Part shown: piece by piece, positions 43,311 through 50,982 of the stretch
How the letters are laid out: each line of letters begins with the position of its first letter
How positions within the stretch are numbered: position 1 is the stretch's first letter
Assembly (NCBI RefSeq): GCF_037914945.1
Contig: NZ_CP149787.1
Coordinates: 2,480,001 to 2,544,000 of the forward strand
Length of the DNA stretch: 64,000 bases
Direction: 5' to 3'
Source of the DNA: Haloterrigena sp. KLK7
Lineage (GTDB): Archaea > Halobacteriota > Halobacteria > Halobacteriales > Natrialbaceae
Notes under the pieces: generated by a model
Told to the model about the DNA's origin: nothing
What the model saw: only the letters and a program-made list of their open reading frames with translations
Databases searched by the model: none
Made by a program: the position numbers and the translations under genes

Positions 43311-44147
43311 TCACTCCCCGTCCGCTTCCAGCACCTCTCGGTTCCGAATCCACGCGTCCGCGCCGAACTTGCGATCGGCGAGGTCCCGGGCCGCCTCGAC
43401 CTCGGCCTCTCGCCACGTCGATTCGTCGGCGTCACACCACTCCCCGAGCGCCGTCGCGAGCGTCTCGACGGCCTCCTCGCGGTCGATCCCCGCCTGTTCG
43501 CGGACGCTCGTCACGCGGTCGGTGAACGTCGCGGGCTCGAGATCGGTCTCGAAGACGCCGACGTGACGCTCGGCCTCGAGATCGTAACTGATCGAGCCGT
43601 GCTGGATGACGACGTCGCGCTGGCGGTACTGGGCGTTGCCGCTGATCTTCCCCGCGTCCGCGCCCGCGCTGGCCGGTGCGACCACGTCGTGGGCCGGGTT
43701 GATGTCCCGCAGGTAGCAGGAGGGCTGATAGATCGACGCCTGCTCGACCGCGGCGAAGTCGGCGTCGACGCCCATGCGCCGAAGGCCCTCGAGGACCGGC
43801 TCGCAGAACAGTTCGTAACAGTCCATCAAGTTACCGGGAACCTCGTCGGCGGGCGCGACGATCGTGTACGAGATGTCCGCGTACCGATCGTGGTAGATCC
43901 CGCCGCCGCCGGTCTGGCGACGGGTGACGTCGATCCCCTCGCGCTCGCAGTAGTCCCAGTCGACGGTGTCGGCGTCCTGGCGGTACCCCAGCGACAGCGT
44001 GCTCGGCTCCCACGAGTAGACTCGAACCGTCCGCAGGTCGTCCTCGAGAGCCGTTTGTGCCGCGATTTCCTCGGCGGCCATCTGGACGGCCCCTTCGCGG
44101 GGCTCGTCCCGAATCAGCCGCCACTCCCGATCGGCGAGGTCGTTCAT
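43311..44147 (-). CDS. Lipoate-protein ligase A-type protein
   Basis: A 278-residue BPL/LplA-fold protein. It contains VRVYSWEPSTLSLGYRQDAD near residue 42, the lipoyl-AMP loop DVTRRQTGGGGIYHD near residue 75, and the conserved Lys in AGKISGNAQYR near 163. This is the group of archaeal/bacterial lipoate ligases and amidotransferases; the exact reaction (free lipoate or octanoyl transfer) is not clear. A 2-oxoacid dehydrogenase E1 is encoded 7 kb away; its E2 would be a target. A CCACTAACAC promoter-like element is about 28 bases upstream of ATG 44147. Confidence 0.82.
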   Translation of the reverse strand: MNDLADREWRLIRDEPREGAVQMAAEEIAAQTALEDDLRTVRVYSWEPSTLSLGYRQDADTVDWDYCEREGIDVTRRQTGGGGIYHDRYADISYTIVAPADEVPGNLMDCYELFCEPVLEGLRRMGVDADFAAVEQASIYQPSCYLRDINPAHDVVAPASAGADAGKISGNAQYRQRDVVIQHGSISYDLEAERHVGVFETDLEPATFTDRVTSVREQAGIDREEAVETLATALGEWCDADESTWREAEVEAARDLADRKFGADAWIRNREVLEADGE

Positions 44148-44480
44148 ACGCCATCGGTCGCCGGCGACCGTGTTAGTGGTTGCGACGGGAGGGACGGGGA
44201 CTCGCGTCCGACGGCACGGGTCGAAGCCGCGGGGTCTGCTCACCTCTGCACTGGCCTCAGCGGCGTCCCGCTCGAGCAGGTCCGCATCTCGTCTCCTCGC
44301 CGCGCGAATCGGCTGCGCTCGAGCCGGTCTCGGCTGGAACACGTGCATTTGATATCGCGGTATCTGATTTATCCCATGGTGGTCTGCCGAGTATCCTTCT
44401 GGAGGATTTCGAACGGACGCTCGACTACGGGAACTGGACGACCGGGTTCTCGTACCATCCGGGAGCAGCACGTCACGACG

Positions 44481-44488
44481 TTTTTACG
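44481..44488 (+). promoter_or_regulatory. TATA box of rio2
   Basis: TTTTTACG centred 27 bases before ATG 44511, in a GC-rich setting. This fixes the start and argues against longer in-frame extensions. Confidence 0.6.
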
Positions 44489-44510
44489 TACCCACCGGCT
44501 ATCCCGGGCT

Positions 44511-45422
44511 ATGGTGCGGAACGTCGCCGGGGAACTCCCGGAGCTCGAGGACGAGGACTTCTATCTCCTCTCGGGGGTCGAACAGGGGATGCGCTTCTCC
44601 GAGTGGGTCCAGCGGGAGAAGCTCCCGAAGTTCGCCAGCCTGACCGAAGAGGAGGTCGACTACCGCCTCGAGCGCTGTCTGAAACGCGGATTGATCGAGA
44701 AGAAGACGATCCAGTACGAGGGCTACACCCTCCAGTTCGAGGGCTACGACGCGCTCGCCCTGCGCGCGCTCGTCGAGCGCGACACCATCGGCGAGTTCGG
44801 CTCGCCGCTCGGCGTCGGCAAGGAGAGCGACGTCTACGAGGTGCGCTCGTACAAGCCCCTGGCCCTGAAGTACCACCGCGAGGGGTACACGAACTTCCGG
44901 GAGGTCCACAAGGAACGCGACTACACCTCGGAGAACGACCACGTCTCCTGGATGTACACCGCCCGGAAGGCCGCCGAGCGGGAACACGAGATCTTGGAGG
45001 AGCTCTACCCGGACGTCTCGGTGCCCCAGCCGATCGACCAGAACCGCCACGCCATCGTCATGGAGAAGATGGACGGCGTCGAACTCTCCCGGACGAGACT
45101 CGAGGCCGATCAGGTACTGGGCGTCCTCGATCTGCTCGTCTCCGAGATCGCCAACGCGCACGCGAACGGGTACGTCCACGCGGACATGAGCGAGTACAAC
45201 GTCTTCGTCAACGAGGCGGGCGTGAAGATCTTCGACTGGCCCCAGGCCGTGCCGACCGACCACGAGAACGCCGGCGAGTTCCTCCGCCGGGATCTGACGA
45301 ACATCGTGGGCTACTTCCGCCGAAAGTACCCCCAGCACGTTCCCGACGACATCGACAGCGACGACCTCGCCGATTCGATCGAGCGCGAGTCGTTCGAGAC
45401 GATCACCGAGTTCGTCGCCTGA
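44511..45422 (+). CDS. rio2: RIO2-type serine protein kinase
   Basis: A 303-residue atypical kinase/ATPase that acts in late maturation of the small ribosomal subunit. The N-terminal winged helix (about 1-90) includes EEEVDYRLERCLKRGLIEKK. The kinase domain has SPLGVGKESDVYEVRS near residue 100 as P-loop, LALKYHREG with the Lys, VMEKMDGVELSR hinge, catalytic YVHADMSEYNVFV (Asp near 225) and metal-binding VKIFDWPQAV. The spacing corresponds to RIO2 rather than RIO1. Confidence 0.93.
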   Translation: MVRNVAGELPELEDEDFYLLSGVEQGMRFSEWVQREKLPKFASLTEEEVDYRLERCLKRGLIEKKTIQYEGYTLQFEGYDALALRALVERDTIGEFGSPLGVGKESDVYEVRSYKPLALKYHREGYTNFREVHKERDYTSENDHVSWMYTARKAAEREHEILEELYPDVSVPQPIDQNRHAIVMEKMDGVELSRTRLEADQVLGVLDLLVSEIANAHANGYVHADMSEYNVFVNEAGVKIFDWPQAVPTDHENAGEFLRRDLTNIVGYFRRKYPQHVPDDIDSDDLADSIERESFETITEFVA

Positions 45423-45990
45423 CGACCGCGGTCGGGCTAGACCGTCGGAGACGCGGTACGCTCGAGCAGCGTCGTCGGGTTTCTTCCCGCAGTTCTCGTG
45501 TTCTCGTGAGCGTGTTCTGTGAGCGGCAGTTCCCAGTTGCGCGAGCCGCGCCGTACGCCGATTCTGTCGGTATCGCGATCGAATCCGGCTCGCTGGAGAG
45601 CGACAATCGGCCGATTCGGGCCCGGATAGACATGATTCGGTCGGTCGCACCCATCTTCGGAATGCCGTTCCGGCACGAGGCGATCTTGACTGATAAATTC
45701 CATATGAATATACAGAACATCGATTTCGCGAAACGATCCGTTTTGAGCCGAACGGAGTCACTACGGGACGAGAAGGAAGGCTAGCGTCAGCGTCTCGAGC
45801 GGCGCTCGAGTCGAGTTCTCCGACTGGCTCGAGCGATCCGTCCGTACAGGTTCGTGAGAAGCCGGAACGGACGGCGTTGCGCTGTGCGTTCGCGCGGCCG
45901 AAGATCGGAAGTGATAAAGTAGTCAACCCCGGATATCGACGTGAACACACCGACGCCGGCTGTACCGCGGTTCGATTCCGTGGGTCGGAA
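45423..45990. other. 568-base gap without a gene, upstream of 5S rRNA
   Basis: No convincing frame on either strand. A lower-GC stretch at 45690-45735 contains short AT-rich words. The last 80 bases (45910-45990) hold GATAAAGTAG, a possible promoter for the 5S gene, and CGCGGTTCGATTCCGTG, which looks like a tRNA T arm but has no matching 5' half. I see no 23S rRNA end. Confidence 0.5.
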
Positions 45991-46112
45991 TTACGGCGGC
46001 CACAGCGGTGGGGTTCCACCCGTACCCATCCCGAACACGGACGTTAAGCCCACCTGCGTTTCGGCGAGTACTGGAGTGCGCGAGCCTCTGGGAGACCCGA
46101 TTCGCCGCCCCC
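45991..46112 (+). rRNA. rrf: 5S ribosomal RNA, stand-alone copy
   Basis: 122 nt with all haloarchaeal 5S landmarks: CGGCGGCCACAGCGGTGGGG at the 5' side, CCCGTACCCATCCCGAACAC in loop B/C, AAGCCCACC, and AGTACTGGAGTGCGCGAGCC followed by CTCTGGGA. The 5' GGCGGC pairs with the 3' GCCGCC. No 16S or 23S lies within the window on either side, and the next gene upstream is rio2, so this copy is not part of a visible rRNA operon. The sequence looks intact, not decayed. Confidence 0.92.
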
Positions 46113-46301
46113 ACTCATCCTTCATTTCCACCGATACGCAGAGTCGCGTAGTTGGCCGGGCGTCGCTTGTAGCCAGTGCATTCCTTTTCTGTGGTTCGGC
46201 TCGAGAGACGGTACGTTCGAACCGTATCGCGATTCCGGAATCGTCGCTGACGGTGCTCCGAGTCGCTCGAGCGATCGGACCGGATCCAGAGCGGCGACGC
46301 G

Positions 46302-46420
46302 CTAGCGGTCGTCGTTGAGCGGCTCCAGCGGCGTGATCTGCACTCCGTGCTCGCCGGTCGAAACCGCGCCTCGATCTCGAAGACGTCGGCCAGTAGGTCT
46401 CGAGTGACGATCGTGTTCCG
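46302..46420 (-). pseudogene. Frameshifted 3' relic of an ABC transporter ATPase gene
   Basis: On the minus strand one frame reads TIVTRDLLADVFEIEAR and a second, shifted frame reads STGEHGVQITPLEPLNDDR before a TAG at 46302-46304. Joined, these form the typical C-terminus of haloarchaeal FepC/BtuD-like ATP-binding subunits for iron-siderophore or cobalamin import. A single missing base near 46350 explains the frame change. The rest of the gene (Walker motifs) is absent. The gap around it (46113-46521) contains no other gene. Confidence 0.6.
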
Positions 46421-46521
46421 TCCCGTCGGCTGGAGGTGTCGTCCGAGCCCGTCTCGAGAGCGAAAATAGCGGAGTCGACGACCGGTCCGTCGATCGCGGT
46501 ACGAGCGAGCCGGGAACCCTT

Positions 46522-47385
46522 CTACGCGGTCGGTTCGCCGTCGATCCGGTGTCGCTCGAGCGGGACCGCCGCGGACCGCTTCTCGCGGAAAAGGTCCGTC
46601 GCCCACTCGACGACGGCGGGGTCGGTACACCGGAGCACGTCGAATCCGCTCCCGTCGGCGATCGAGAGGAAGACGGTGTCGTCGGCGATATCGACGTTAC
46701 AGGGGATCGTCCCGTCGGCGCTGTAGTAGACCGGCCGGTCGGTCCGGGCTTCGATTTCCCGCCACCGGTCGACGAGGTCCGGGTTCTCGAGCGCGACGGC
46801 GGTCGCGTTCCGGTCGAAGACGACCTCGCCGTCCGCCGCGTTACCGTCGGACAGGTCCTCGGAGAGGTCGTACATCGGGAGGGTCGCGAACGAACCGACG
46901 ACGGCCCGGACGGTCGACGCTCGGCTGAGAGCATCGGTTACGACGCGCATTCCGGCCAGCGGATCGGCGCTGTCGGCGGCGACGAGGTCGGCGTCGGCCA
47001 GACGTCGGAGATCGAAGTCGAACCACGCCGTCGGAAGGGCGTCGATGATATCGGGATACCGCTGTCCGACGGCGATCGTCTCGAGGAGGCGGTCGAACTG
47101 GTCGTAGATGTCCCGGCCCGTGTTCGTGATCGTGTACCCGCCATCGGCGTGATCCCGTTCGACCCAGCCGCGGTCGGTCAGGTCCCCGAGGATTCGGCTC
47201 AGCGTCACCCGCGTCACGCTCGTCTCCGCCGACAACTCCTCGCGCGCGTGTCGCCCGTCCGCGAGCAACTCGAGGACGCGGACGCGGTGCTCCGAGCGCG
47301 CGAGAAACGCCGCTGCTTCGATAGCGTCGCTCGACGCGTTCGCCCCCACGCGAGACGGTGTGTCCGTCGGTACGTTCTCGCTCAT
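46522..47385 (-). CDS. Helix-turn-helix transcriptional regulator
   Basis: A 287-residue haloarchaeal regulator. The N-terminal winged helix (about 20-95) has AAFLARSEHRVRVLELLADG then TSVTRVTLSRILGDLTDRGW. A C-terminal domain of about 180 residues contains STVRAVVGSFATLPMYDLSE and DRPVYYSADGTIPCNVDIAD, the arrangement of haloarchaeal HTH proteins with an N-terminal ArsR-like reader and a PLD-like or unknown sensor domain. A promoter-overlapping dyad (47412-47427) suggests control by another factor or itself. It follows a decayed iron-type ABC gene, so a link with metal or siderophore uptake is possible but inferred. Confidence 0.78.
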   Translation of the reverse strand: MSENVPTDTPSRVGANASSDAIEAAAFLARSEHRVRVLELLADGRHAREELSAETSVTRVTLSRILGDLTDRGWVERDHADGGYTITNTGRDIYDQFDRLLETIAVGQRYPDIIDALPTAWFDFDLRRLADADLVAADSADPLAGMRVVTDALSRASTVRAVVGSFATLPMYDLSEDLSDGNAADGEVVFDRNATAVALENPDLVDRWREIEARTDRPVYYSADGTIPCNVDIADDTVFLSIADGSGFDVLRCTDPAVVEWATDLFREKRSAAVPLERHRIDGEPTA

Positions 47386-47411
47386 TGTCGTCTCTCCCTA
47401 TCACTCTCTTG

Positions 47412-47427
47412 TTTAGGCCTACCTAAA
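47412..47427. promoter_or_regulatory. DtxR-like dyad over the promoter of the HTH gene
   Basis: TTTAGG-CCTA-CCTAAA is a perfect six-base inverted repeat with four-base spacer. It overlaps the likely TATA region of the minus-strand HTH gene (27-42 bases from ATG 47385). TTAGG...CCTAA is the form of sites bound by DtxR-family metal regulators in haloarchaea and bacteria as I recall; which protein binds here is unknown. Confidence 0.5.
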
Positions 47428-47610
47428 AACTGTCGTCTGGTGAGGCGGTACGAATCGATTCGGCTACGTGCTACCGACCGATTCATCGGTCGAGCGATTC
47501 ACCGAGTCCGGAGAGGCGCCGCAGTTCCGATCGAATTCACCTGAAAGCGTGATGGGGAACCGACGAAATATCCGTTTGCGAGAACCTCGCACGAACGGAC
47601 CGATGGTCGG

Positions 47611-47619
47611 TTTAATTAC
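47611..47619 (+). promoter_or_regulatory. TATA box of the gene at 47643
   Basis: TTTAATTAC centred 28 bases before ATG 47643. Confidence 0.6.
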
Positions 47620-47642
47620 ACCTGCGTTCGTACCCGTTATAT

Positions 47643-48176
47643 ATGGGTGAGAATAACACCCACGACCTCGACGGCGTCGGCGTCTGGGGTGGCGGCTTCA
47701 CCGGCGGACTGGTCGGCGGCATCGCCATGGGGCTGGTCCTCCACCTCGGCGCGGGCCAGATCGAACTGCTCGGCGCGCTGATCGCCGACTCCGGAACGGC
47801 GGTCGGCGTCGGCTGGACGGTCCACATGATCCTCAGCGTCCTGTTCGGACTGACGTTCGCCGCCCTCGCCTCGCGGCGAACGGTCCAGGACCTGGTGGAC
47901 TCGTTCAGCGACTACGTCGTCATCGGACTGGCGTTCGGGACCCTCCTCGGCCTCTTCGCCGGCGGGCTCCTGTTTCCGGTGGCGATGCAGCAGGCGGGCG
48001 TCGCGGCGTTGCCGCTGCCGTTCCTCCCCGTTCCGGGCGTCGCGGGGGAACTGGTCAGCGCGCTCCTGTTCGCGATCGGTCACCTCGTCTACGGCCTGGT
48101 CCTCGGTGCCGTGTTCGCGACGGTCAACGGCGTCGTCCCCGGCGGCGTCGGCGAGCACGTCCCGCTCGAGCGGTGA
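47643..48176 (+). CDS. Four-helix haloarchaeal membrane protein
   Basis: A 177-residue integral membrane protein with four hydrophobic stretches, at about residues 18-37, 55-78, 92-112 and 132-160. Each is Gly/Ala-rich (GGGFTGGLVGGIAMGLVLHL; LAFGTLLGLFAGGLLFPVAM). An internal repeat of the two halves is likely. No transport or catalytic motif is evident and I do not recognise a named family. It faces away from the HTH gene. Confidence 0.7.
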   Translation: MGENNTHDLDGVGVWGGGFTGGLVGGIAMGLVLHLGAGQIELLGALIADSGTAVGVGWTVHMILSVLFGLTFAALASRRTVQDLVDSFSDYVVIGLAFGTLLGLFAGGLLFPVAMQQAGVAALPLPFLPVPGVAGELVSALLFAIGHLVYGLVLGAVFATVNGVVPGGVGEHVPLER

Positions 48177-48261
48177 TCGATCCGCGTCCGCCCCTCGTTT
48201 TTCGGCGCATCGTCGGCCCCGCAGTTCGAAGCCCTTATACTCGAGAGTTGGGAAGTGAAGG

Positions 48262-48384
48262 TAGACTCGCTGGGTCGCGGGCGCCAGCGGGCACCTGTAC
48301 GGCACCGCCGCCACAGGTCGGGATGTGATCCGCGGGGACCGTCCCCGGTCGGGATTGAACCAGGAAACGCCCGCGGTGATACAC
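48262..48384 (+). promoter_or_regulatory. Long structured leader of the L15e gene
   Basis: The only clear TATA-like element, CCCTTATACTC (48231-48241), predicts a transcript starting near 48262, so about 120 bases are left before the L15e ATG, unusual in a genome with many leaderless genes. The leader can form CGGGGAC-C-GTCCCCG (about 48332-48346) and an ACCTGT/ACAGGT pair (48293-48318). It might be a site for autogenous control by the ribosomal protein. Confidence 0.4.
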
Positions 48385-48975
48385 ATGGCAGAAAGCTTCT
48401 ACTCCCACATCAAGGACGCATGGAAGGACCCCGGCGACGGCAAGCTCGGGGAACTGCAGTGGCAGCGAAAGCAGGAATGGCGCGACCAGGGCGCCATCGA
48501 GCGCATCGAGCGCCCGACCCGACTGGACAAGGCGCGCGAACTCGGCTACAAGGCCAAACAGGGCATTATCGTGGTCCGCGTGGCGGTCCGCAAGGGGACG
48601 GCCCGAAAGGAGCGGTTCACGGCCGGTCGCCGATCCAAGCGCCAGGGTGTCAACCGCATCGGGCGGCGCAAGAACATCCAGCGCATCGGCGAGGAGCGCG
48701 TCTCCCGGAAGTACCCCAATCTGCGGGTGCTCAACAGCTACTGGGTCGGCGAAGACGGCTCGCAGAAGTGGTTCGAAGCGATCCTCGTGGATCCGAACCA
48801 CCCGGCGATCGAGAACGACGACGATCTCAACTGGATCTGCGACGACGACCACACGAACCGCGCGTTCCGCGGCCTCACCAACGCGGGCAAGGCCAACCGC
48901 GGCCTCAACAACCGCGGCAAGGGCGCCGAGAAGGTCCGTCCGTCCAACAACGGCGGACAGGGCCGCGCGAAGTAA
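48385..48975 (+). CDS. rpl15e: Ribosomal protein L15e
   Basis: A 196-residue 50S subunit protein with the complete L15e pattern: ESFYSHIKDAWKDPGDG at the start, LQWQRKQEWRDQGAIERIE, LGYKAKQGIIVVRVAVRKG, RRKNIQRIGEERVSRKYPNL and RGLTNAGKANRGLNNRGKG. It binds 23S rRNA. The start ATG 48385 is fixed by family alignment. Codon use is strongly biased, as in highly expressed genes. Confidence 0.96.
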   Translation: MAESFYSHIKDAWKDPGDGKLGELQWQRKQEWRDQGAIERIERPTRLDKARELGYKAKQGIIVVRVAVRKGTARKERFTAGRRSKRQGVNRIGRRKNIQRIGEERVSRKYPNLRVLNSYWVGEDGSQKWFEAILVDPNHPAIENDDDLNWICDDDHTNRAFRGLTNAGKANRGLNNRGKGAEKVRPSNNGGQGRAK

Positions 48976-49007
48976 CGGCCGGTCGGCTTCGGCGATCCGA
49001 GCCTCGA

Positions 49008-49012
49008 TTTTT
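49008..49012 (+). terminator. Possible terminator of the L15e gene
   Basis: A T5 run 33 bases after the L15e stop, in the spacer to a convergent gene. Suggestive only. Confidence 0.3.
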
Positions 49013-49087
49013 CTGCGACTCGCCTCGAGAGCGACGGCCCCGCGAATCGACGAGCGACGCCGTACGCTGCCTATCGAGACCGATAGC

Positions 49088-50626
49088 TCACTGCTCGGCG
49101 GCGCTCGGCGCGATTTCGATCTCGTCGAACGTCGCGAAATCGCCGGTCTCGGCGCGTTCGACGGCCGCGTGGACGTCCACGTACCCCGCACCGACGGATT
49201 CCGCGGTGTACGACTCGCGTCGGCGCTCGTCCGCGGTCGCCTCGAGCGTCGCGAGCACGTCCGTCGGAGCGGGCGCCTCGCCGCCGTTTTCGATGGCGGC
49301 GTCGTACACCAGCGCGGCGCAGCCGGCGGTGACGGGACAGGACATACTGGTTCCGGACGCGGGACCGTAGTAGCGTTCGCCGTCCGGTTGGAGCACGTTT
49401 ATGAGGTCGAACCGCTCGAGCGTACTCATCACGGCCTCGCCCTTGGCGGCGACGCCGTTGCGGTAGATCCCCAGCGGCCCGTCGATCTCGTCCGCGGAGG
49501 CGCCGTCGTGGAACGCGGCGAGGTTCTCGTAGGCCGTCGCGCGGTCGTAATTGGCCGCGTCGAACGAGCCGTCCCGCGGGCGACCGCGGGAGGAGAAGTC
49601 CGCGACCGCACCCTCGGCGTCGGTCGCCCCGACGCCCAGCACGTGTGGCGCCTTCGCGTACTGGTTCAGCGTTCCCCGATCGGGACCGTCGTTCCCCGCC
49701 GCGAACACCGAGAGGATCCCCTCCTCGTGAGCGTGCCACGTCGCGACGTTGAGGGGATCGTCGGGGAGGAACGGGCGGCCGATCTGTCCCGAGCCGTACG
49801 AGTTCGAGACGATCTGGATATCGTGCTCGCCCTCCCGCTGCCGGCGGATCAGATCGTCGTACGCGGCGACGGTGAACGCGATCGCCGGACCCGCGCTCGT
49901 CGAGTACATCGTCAGATCGACGTCGGGCGCCATTCCCGAGTACTCGCCGTCGCTCTTCGATCCGGTTCCGCCGATGCTTCCCGCACAGTGGGTGCCGTGA
50001 CCGTTCACGTCGGTATCGACGGTGTCGACGTCCTGCCACCAGAGCGGTTCGTCCTGAATTCCCGGGACCCCTACGTACTGATAGTTCGCCTCGAGGTTCG
50101 GTTGCAGATCGGGGTGTCCGCCGCCGATCCCCGAGTCGATGACTGCGACGTGGACGTTCTCACCGGTGTAGGGCGTCTCGAGTCCCGAACCGGCCTGTAC
50201 GGCGTCGGCGTTCGTGTCCTCGCGGGCGTCGTCGTTGTGAAACTCCAGGTCGTAGTTCGAGGAGACGTACCGCACCGGCTCCCAGTCGGCGACGGTCTCG
50301 ACCAGCGACCCCGGCAGTTTGGCGTACCCGACGGGGAGGGTATCGAAGCCGATCGCGAACTCGACGTCGAGTTCCTCGAGGCGGACGACGGCCTCGGTGT
50401 CCTCGAAGACGATCACGACCTCCTGGAGGGCGTCGCTCTCGGGGTCGAGCGCGTCGTCGACGAGGGCGCCGCCGGCCTCGAACACGCCCTCGAGGGCCTC
50501 GCCGACGGACTCGCCGTCGACGGCCGCGCCGGTTCCGGAGAGCGCGACCGAACCGACGACACCGGTGCCGACGCTCTTGAGGACCGTCCGCCGCGTCGCT
50601 CGTTCGGTGGAATTTTCCTCAGCCAT
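49088..50626 (-). CDS. Tat-exported subtilisin-like serine protease
   Basis: A 512-residue halolysin-type S8 protease. The twin-arginine signal is ATRRTVLKSVGTGVVGSVAL (about 10-29). A propeptide-like segment (about 65-125) is followed by the catalytic domain: HVAVIDSGIGGGHPDL (Asp near 160), VNGHGTHCAGSIGG (His near 210), FAAGNDGPD (oxyanion Asn) and SGTSMSCPVTAGCAAL (Ser near 435). There is no C-terminal PPC-type domain, making it shorter than many halolysins. It is likely secreted folded. A TATA-like ATAATAG (50650-50658) lies 24-32 bases upstream. Confidence 0.9.
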   Translation of the reverse strand: MAEENSTERATRRTVLKSVGTGVVGSVALSGTGAAVDGESVGEALEGVFEAGGALVDDALDPESDALQEVVIVFEDTEAVVRLEELDVEFAIGFDTLPVGYAKLPGSLVETVADWEPVRYVSSNYDLEFHNDDAREDTNADAVQAGSGLETPYTGENVHVAVIDSGIGGGHPDLQPNLEANYQYVGVPGIQDEPLWWQDVDTVDTDVNGHGTHCAGSIGGTGSKSDGEYSGMAPDVDLTMYSTSAGPAIAFTVAAYDDLIRRQREGEHDIQIVSNSYGSGQIGRPFLPDDPLNVATWHAHEEGILSVFAAGNDGPDRGTLNQYAKAPHVLGVGATDAEGAVADFSSRGRPRDGSFDAANYDRATAYENLAAFHDGASADEIDGPLGIYRNGVAAKGEAVMSTLERFDLINVLQPDGERYYGPASGTSMSCPVTAGCAALVYDAAIENGGEAPAPTDVLATLEATADERRRESYTAESVGAGYVDVHAAVERAETGDFATFDEIEIAPSAAEQ

Positions 50627-50982
50627 TGTCTTTCACGAATGCCTGAAGCATCTATTATCTAAGTAGTATAATACACAATAAAAAGGTATTGGAGATCTAA
50701 CCTTCCGCGCGCTACGAGCGCCGTTCCGCAGGCAGGATCCGATCTGCGGCCCGGTCGGAAATCGAGTGGCAGCGCCCCGTGATTCTGGGGTATCGAGCAC
50801 CGTCGGCGGATCGTCGACGCCGGCGGCGGTGGGTGGCCACGCCGGAGTCGATCGGCACGATATCTGTTCGGACGTTCCGAGACCGGCCGGCGATCGGCGA
50901 GGAACACGATACCCGCCGCGAGCACCGCGGAGCGTGCGATAGCCGACTCGAGCACTAAGTGGCCGTCCGTGGTACGGGGCGT
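50627..50982. other. 356-base divergent spacer without a gene
   Basis: An AT-rich patch at about 50645-50690 (TATTATCTAAGTAGTATAAT and following) is the promoter area of the protease gene and one of the lowest-GC spots of the window. The remainder is GC-rich, with no frame that looks coding. A CACTAAG element at about 50952-50958 serves the E1 gene. Confidence 0.5.

Noticed and set aside
45437-45703. A minus-strand frame of 88 codons between rio2 and the 5S gene.
   Set aside because: Codon bias and composition differ from real genes here, no domain is seen, and no promoter is positioned for it.
45950-45990. A tRNA upstream of the 5S gene, because of the T-arm-like CGCGGTTCGATTCCGTG.
   Set aside because: No matching 5' acceptor half, D arm or anticodon stem lies within 100 bases upstream.
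48301-48384. A tRNA-like sequence in the L15e leader (GGGATTGAACC resembles an inverted T arm).
   Set aside because: The T stem does not pair and no cloverleaf can be drawn on either strand.
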